Assembly: GCA_023458535.1 (NCBI GenBank)
Contig: JAEWYW010000038.1
Coordinates: 16,638-80,637, forward strand
DNA from: Bacteroidota bacterium
GTDB taxonomy: Bacteria > Bacteroidota > Bacteroidia > Flavobacteriales > Weeksellaceae
Length of the DNA: 64,000 bases
Reading direction: 5' to 3'
Shown: positions 60,663 through 64,000 of the stretch, in pieces
Layout: each line of letters begins with the position of its first letter
How positions within the stretch are numbered: position 1 is the first letter of the stretch
Program-made: the position numbers and the translations under genes
The notes under the pieces: model-generated
Database searches by the model: none
Seen by the model: only the letters and a program-made list of their open reading frames with translations
What the model was told of the DNA's origin: nothing

Positions 60663-62204
60663 TTATATTTTACTCAAAAGCGTTCTGAAATTCACTTTTT
60701 CGTCAATAATTCGTCTTAGGTCTTCCACTTTTACGCGTTCCTGCTTCATGGAGTCTCGTTCACGTAACGTTACGGTATTGTCGGTTAAAGAATCATGATC
60801 CACCGTGATGCAGAAAGGCGTCCCGATGGCATCTTGTCTGCGGTAGCGTTTTCCGATAGCGTCTTTTTCTTCATAATACACGTTGAAATCGAGCTTCAAG
60901 TCGTTTAATATTTTTTCTGCGAATTCTGGTAGTCCATCTTTCTTCACCAATGGCAAAATCGCTGCTTTTACTGGCGCTAGAGCTGGTGGAAGGGATAATA
61001 CCGTTCTTTCGGAACCATCTTCCAAGACTTCATCTTTTAGGCAATGCGAGAAAATAGAAAGGAATAATCGGTCTAAACCTACGGAAGTTTCCACCACATA
61101 CGGAACGTAATTTTCGTTTCGCTCTGGATCGAAATACTGCAATTTTCTTCCTGAGAATTTTTCGTGTGCACTCAGATCAAAATCGGTTCTGGAGTGGATT
61201 CCTTCCAATTCTTTAAATCCGAATGGGAATTTAAACTCAATATCCGCCGCCGCGTTTGCGTAGTGCGCTAACTTTTCGTGATCGTGGAATTTATAATTTT
61301 CCTGTCCCAAACCTAACGCCAAATGCCAGTTCAAACGTTTTTGTTTCCACTGTTCGTAATATTCCAATTCCGTTCCTGGCGGTACGAAAAACTGCATTTC
61401 CATTTGTTCGAACTCACGCATTCTGAAGATAAACTGTCTCGCAACAATCTCGTTTCTGAAGGCTTTTCCAATTTGTGCAATACCAAAAGGCAATTTATGT
61501 CTGGATGTTTTTTGCACGTTCAGGAAATTCACAAAAATACCCTGAGCGGTTTCTGGTCGAAGATACAAATCCATTGCAGAATCTGCCGAAGCGCCCAATT
61601 TAGTTCCAAACATCAGGTTGAACTGTCGTACTTCCGTCCAGTTTTTAGAACCTGTATCGGGGTCAGCAATTTCCAGTTCCTCAATCAAGGCTTTTACATC
61701 GCCTAAATCGTTGTTTTCAAGCGATCGCGCTAATCTTTTTAACGCAACATCTTGTTTCTCGCGGTATTCTAAAACTCTCGGATTGGTCGCTTCAAACTGC
61801 GCTTTATCGAAAGCATCACCAAATCTTTTCGCCGCCTTTTCAATTTCTTTTTGGGCTTTATCTTCAAGCTTTGCAGCCCAATCTTCCACCAAAACATCAG
61901 CACGGAAACGTTTCTTAGAATCTTTATTATCAATCAAAGGATCGTTGAATGCATCAACGTGGCCAGAAGCTTTCCAAGTGGTTGGGTGCATTAAAATTGC
62001 AGAGTCGATGCCCACAATATTTTCGTTCATTTGCACCATTGCTTTCCACCAATATTGCTTGATGTTGTTTTTCAGTTCCGTACCATTCTGCGCATAATCG
62101 TAGACTGCCGATAAACCGTCGTAAATCTCGCTGGAAGGGAAAATAAAACCATATTCTTTAGCGTGGGAAACCACTTTTTTGAAAACATCCTCCTGTTTTG
62201 CCAT
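60663..62204 (-). CDS. glyS: Glycine--tRNA ligase (single-chain, alpha2 type)
   Basis: A 513-residue class II synthetase. Blocks are FPSSEIYDGLSAVYDYAQNG near the start, YLRPETAQGIFVNF, PFGIAQIGKAFRNEI with motif 2 (RMREFEQMEMQFF), SVGLDRLFLSIFSH (motif 3) and an anticodon-binding C-terminal domain (PALAPVKAAILPLVKK). It is the eukaryote/archaea-like homodimeric GlyRS, not the split GlyQ/GlyS. A full promoter is visible upstream (62225-62255). Confidence 0.97.
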   Translation of the reverse strand: MAKQEDVFKKVVSHAKEYGFIFPSSEIYDGLSAVYDYAQNGTELKNNIKQYWWKAMVQMNENIVGIDSAILMHPTTWKASGHVDAFNDPLIDNKDSKKRFRADVLVEDWAAKLEDKAQKEIEKAAKRFGDAFDKAQFEATNPRVLEYREKQDVALKRLARSLENNDLGDVKALIEELEIADPDTGSKNWTEVRQFNLMFGTKLGASADSAMDLYLRPETAQGIFVNFLNVQKTSRHKLPFGIAQIGKAFRNEIVARQFIFRMREFEQMEMQFFVPPGTELEYYEQWKQKRLNWHLALGLGQENYKFHDHEKLAHYANAAADIEFKFPFGFKELEGIHSRTDFDLSAHEKFSGRKLQYFDPERNENYVPYVVETSVGLDRLFLSIFSHCLKDEVLEDGSERTVLSLPPALAPVKAAILPLVKKDGLPEFAEKILNDLKLDFNVYYEEKDAIGKRYRRQDAIGTPFCITVDHDSLTDNTVTLRERDSMKQERVKVEDLRRIIDEKVNFRTLLSKI

Positions 62205-62224
62205 GATTGTCGTAAATTAAAGTG

Positions 62225-62255
62225 CAAAAATAGGCTTTTCTTTTGTCCTAGTCAA
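62225..62255 (-). promoter_or_regulatory. Promoter of glyS
   Basis: On the minus strand TTG (62253-62255), a 20-base spacer and TATTTTTG (62225-62232) fit the class consensus. Confidence 0.75.
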
Positions 62256-62276
62256 CGTTCAAGATGCAAAATTATC

Positions 62277-62381
62277 AGGAGCCGGGAACCTGCTTTCGCT
62301 ACTCGCTATCTTGCTGTTTCGTTCCCTAGTCTTCTGCCACGCAAGATGAGCTCAAACATGCCGCTCAATCAGGGCTAGGGG
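62277..62381. repeat. GC-rich structured intergenic element
   Basis: About 105 bases with base composition unlike the flanks. ATCTTGC (62308-62314) pairs with GCAAGAT (62341-62347) over a 26-base loop, and AGCC...CTG near 62280-62292 can pair with CAGGGCT (62370-62376), giving a nested fold. It has the look of a dispersed intergenic repeat, or a small RNA, but no second copy lies in this window. There is no open frame with credible coding character. Confidence 0.5.
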
Positions 62382-62575
62382 ATTTGGGAGGTTAAGTAGA
62401 TTTCGTGATCATCACTCACTTCTTACCATTTTAAGGAAAACGAGTATCATAATATGTAAGAAACGTGTATTAGAAAATTTTTATGATGTTTCGCCATACG
62501 CTGAGTTTTTCAAAGTGGAGAGGATGATTAACATTTTTTGAAAACGTATATTAGCTCTAAAGAAAATTATACAAA
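62382..62575. other. Rest of the gap before the DUF4177 gene
   Basis: About 190 AT-rich bases. I see no gene, no clear terminator and no convincing -7 box; TATATTAG at about 62548-62555 is a poor match. Confidence 0.5.
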
Positions 62576-62770
62576 ATGAAAAAACGTTTTGAATACAAAA
62601 CCGTAGAAATTAAACCAAAAAGCATTTGGGCAATGGATGTACCAGCAAAAGAACTCGACGAAATCCTAAATCGATTAGGACAAGACGGTTGGGAATTGGT
62701 TGTTGTTAAGGAACATATTAGTATGGGAAGTTCACTTTCCAGCTTGTACACGTTTAAAAGAGAATTGTAA
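62576..62770 (+). CDS. DUF4177 domain protein
   Basis: A 64-residue protein. Residues 5-62 match the DUF4177 pattern: FEYKTVEIKPKSIW, the amphipathic helix ELDEILNRLGQDGWELVVV and a final LYTFKREL. The family is small and of unknown function. It is a stand-alone gene converging with the DUF389 gene, 12 bases away. Confidence 0.85.
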   Translation: MKKRFEYKTVEIKPKSIWAMDVPAKELDEILNRLGQDGWELVVVKEHISMGSSLSSLYTFKREL

Positions 62771-62782
62771 ACAGTTTTTTAG

Positions 62783-63832
62783 TTATTTCTGTTCCGTTTC
62801 TTTTAATTTTTGTTTCAGATCGTTAATCTGCGATTGCAGAAATTTAATCTCACTGCTCGTTCCCGTGGTTTGCTTGGAGTAATGCCACACGAGCTGGATG
62901 TCTTTGTTCAGCATGTCGTGTTCGTCCAGTTGATTTTTCGACAAAAAAGTAGAATCGTTGAGAATGGTGATGTCCAAATATTTTTTATCCCCTTTTTTGA
63001 ACGCTTTATAAGTAACAATGGCGATGTCGGGCGTTTTGTTTTCAATTTTGGTGATGTACTGTTCGGCTTCAATTTTAAAATTTTCGGTATTCCATTTTTT
63101 CACCGTTAAAAAGATGCTTGGCGTTAAAACCAACACCGAAAGTACCGTAATTATAAGCGTTGTGCGCCTGCTTTTTCCTTGGGAAGCTTCCAAATAATGT
63201 TTTTGATAACCCAAGACCAGGCTCAAAATCCAAGTTCCGATCCCGATGAATACGCAGTTCACCAAATAATAATACAATCCACCGAAAAAATAGTCCCAGT
63301 TGCCATTTGCCAAGCCAAAGCCTGCCGTACAAAGGGGCGGAATACACGCTGTGGCCACCGCAACGCCGGCAATGGTTTTAATGGCTTCCTTTCGCGTAAT
63401 ACCAATAAACCAAGCCAATCCACCGAAGAGCGCAATCATACAATCGAAAACCGTAGCTTCCTTAAAATTTTCAAGCTGACTGGTTGCGGCATGAAAAGGC
63501 GTTATCAAAAAATACAGCGTAGATGCCACCAGACTGGTAATAATCATCACCAGCCAATTGCTTACCGATAACCTGATCAGTCGCTTGTCGTGAATGGAAA
63601 GCCCAAAAGACAGTCCAACAATAGGACCCATTAAAGGAGAAATAAGCATGGCGCCAATTACCGCAGCCTGACTGTTGATATTCAGTCCGATGCATGCAAT
63701 AGCCATAGCAAAAATCAGCAACCAGAGATTATGTCCCCGAAAGTGAATGCCTTCTTCAATTTCGTTGTAGGTATCTTTTTCCTTTTCTTCCTTGGAAAGT
63801 CTAAAAATATTCTGAAGATTTTGTATCGGCAT
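62783..63832 (-). CDS. DUF389 (TIGR00341-like) membrane protein
   Basis: A 349-residue inner-membrane protein with about six helices and a C-terminal soluble part that ends in a coiled coil. The DUF389 blocks are present: INSQAAVIGAMLISPLMGPIVGLSFGLSI, LVASTLYFLITPF and AVATACIPPLCTAGFGLANGNW. Function is unknown. A minus-strand -7 box TACTTTTG lies upstream (63850-63857). Confidence 0.9.
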   Translation of the reverse strand: MPIQNLQNIFRLSKEEKEKDTYNEIEEGIHFRGHNLWLLIFAMAIACIGLNINSQAAVIGAMLISPLMGPIVGLSFGLSIHDKRLIRLSVSNWLVMIITSLVASTLYFLITPFHAATSQLENFKEATVFDCMIALFGGLAWFIGITRKEAIKTIAGVAVATACIPPLCTAGFGLANGNWDYFFGGLYYYLVNCVFIGIGTWILSLVLGYQKHYLEASQGKSRRTTLIITVLSVLVLTPSIFLTVKKWNTENFKIEAEQYITKIENKTPDIAIVTYKAFKKGDKKYLDITILNDSTFLSKNQLDEHDMLNKDIQLVWHYSKQTTGTSSEIKFLQSQINDLKQKLKETEQK

Positions 63833-63905
63833 TACGAGTGGTTTTACAGCAAAAGTACATTAAAGTTAGATTTTTATTTTTTTTAAATCACAATTCCCAA
63901 ATCTT

Positions 63906-63913
63906 TATTTTTG
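63906..63913 (+). promoter_or_regulatory. -7 box of truC
   Basis: TATTTTTG ends 4 bases before the truC ATG (63918), so the transcript would start at or beside the start codon. No -33 TTG is clear. Confidence 0.5.
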
Positions 63914-63917
63914 CAGC

Positions 63918-64000
63918 ATGTTAGAAATCCTGTATCGCGATGCGCATCTTATCGCCATCAATAAACCCAGTGGCTTGCTGGTGCACAAATCCTACTATTC
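63918..64000 (+). CDS. truC: tRNA pseudouridine(65) synthase TruC-like, 3' part outside the window
   Basis: Only the first 27 codons are present. They read MLEILYRDAHLIAINKPSG and continue with the LLVHK stretch of RluA-family enzymes. The N-terminus is close to E. coli TruC, which modifies U65 in tRNA-Ile1 and tRNA-Asp. The catalytic RLDR motif lies beyond the edge, so the family is secure but the exact substrate is not. Confidence 0.75.
   Translation, partial: MLEILYRDAHLIAINKPSGLLVHKSYY

Noticed and set aside
62163..62378. Plus-strand open frame over the glyS start and the structured gap
   Set aside because: It overlaps glyS antisense and its peptide has no family features; the gap looks like a structured repeat rather than a gene.
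1..64000. Search for prophage, transposase, CRISPR-Cas, toxin-antitoxin or restriction genes
   Set aside because: No integrase, transposase, terminal repeats, spacer arrays or defence domains were seen. All gene blocks are housekeeping or envelope genes.

Overview
The window looks like a chromosomal segment of a Bacteroidota member, class Flavobacteriia, most likely the Chryseobacterium/Weeksellaceae group. The supporting evidence is AT-rich DNA, the absence of Shine-Dalgarno sites, many TAnnTTTG -7 promoter boxes (some with an upstream TTG/TTTG at 17-20 bases), a protein with a type IX secretion C-terminal domain, a GldH lipoprotein, a type III glutamine synthetase and an alternative complex III (Act) operon. 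Almost everything is housekeeping. I see no prophage, insertion sequence, CRISPR array, conjugative module or defence island.

Layout. 1-2936 (minus): tolC-like, SprT-like protease and manC (cut by the left edge). 3050-4613 (plus): folC, two identical tRNA-Val(UAC) genes and terminators. 4617-6293 (minus): a Bacteroidota protein with a nucleosidase-like C-terminus. 6488-11705 (plus): a T9SS cargo protein, glutamine synthetase III with a dyad next to its promoter, and an NlpC/P60 lipoprotein with inverted repeats in its leader. 11779-18012 (minus): the elongasome operon mreB-mreC-mreD-mrdA-rodA with a pentapeptide-repeat gene at its end. 18286-22194 (plus): hemA-hemC-hemD-hemE. 22235-28242 (minus): sufS, rplY, prs, an SGNH lipoprotein and an OmpP1/FadL porin. 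28548-32773 (plus): ricT-gldH-PBP1A. 32825-35661 (plus): selO and a membrane protein. 35708-36253 (minus): a SPOR protein. 36442-44843 (plus): actABCDEF. 44944-51095 (plus): two uncharacterised envelope proteins, apt, a TPR membrane protein, ribH and an LTA-synthase-like enzyme. 51085-52883 (minus): an ATP-grasp glutathionylspermidine-synthase-like gene with two small lipoproteins. 52968-57136 (plus): a zinc metallopeptidase, an M1 aminopeptidase, coaX and a GNAT acetyltransferase. 57120-62204 (minus): tadA, a small barrel protein, a TonB-C protein, a YdeI-like protein, a serine hydrolase and glyS. 62576-64000: a DUF4177 protein, a DUF389 membrane protein (minus) and the start of truC.

How the genes fit together. 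Three functions dominate. Wall growth is represented by MreBCD/PBP2/RodA, PBP1A, the NlpC/P60 and SPOR proteins. Respiration is represented by the Act quinol:electron-acceptor oxidoreductase, supported by haem precursor synthesis and cysteine desulfurase. The rest is mainly cofactor and nucleotide metabolism: folC, prs, apt, ribH and coaX. No complete novel system stands out. The points most worth a second look are the dyad at the glutamine synthetase promoter, the repeated TTAACAC elements before the NlpC/P60 gene, the lipoprotein/ATP-grasp operon, the nucleosidase-like protein and a GC-rich structured intergenic element at 62277-62381. All calls come from reading the sequence; no database search was run.
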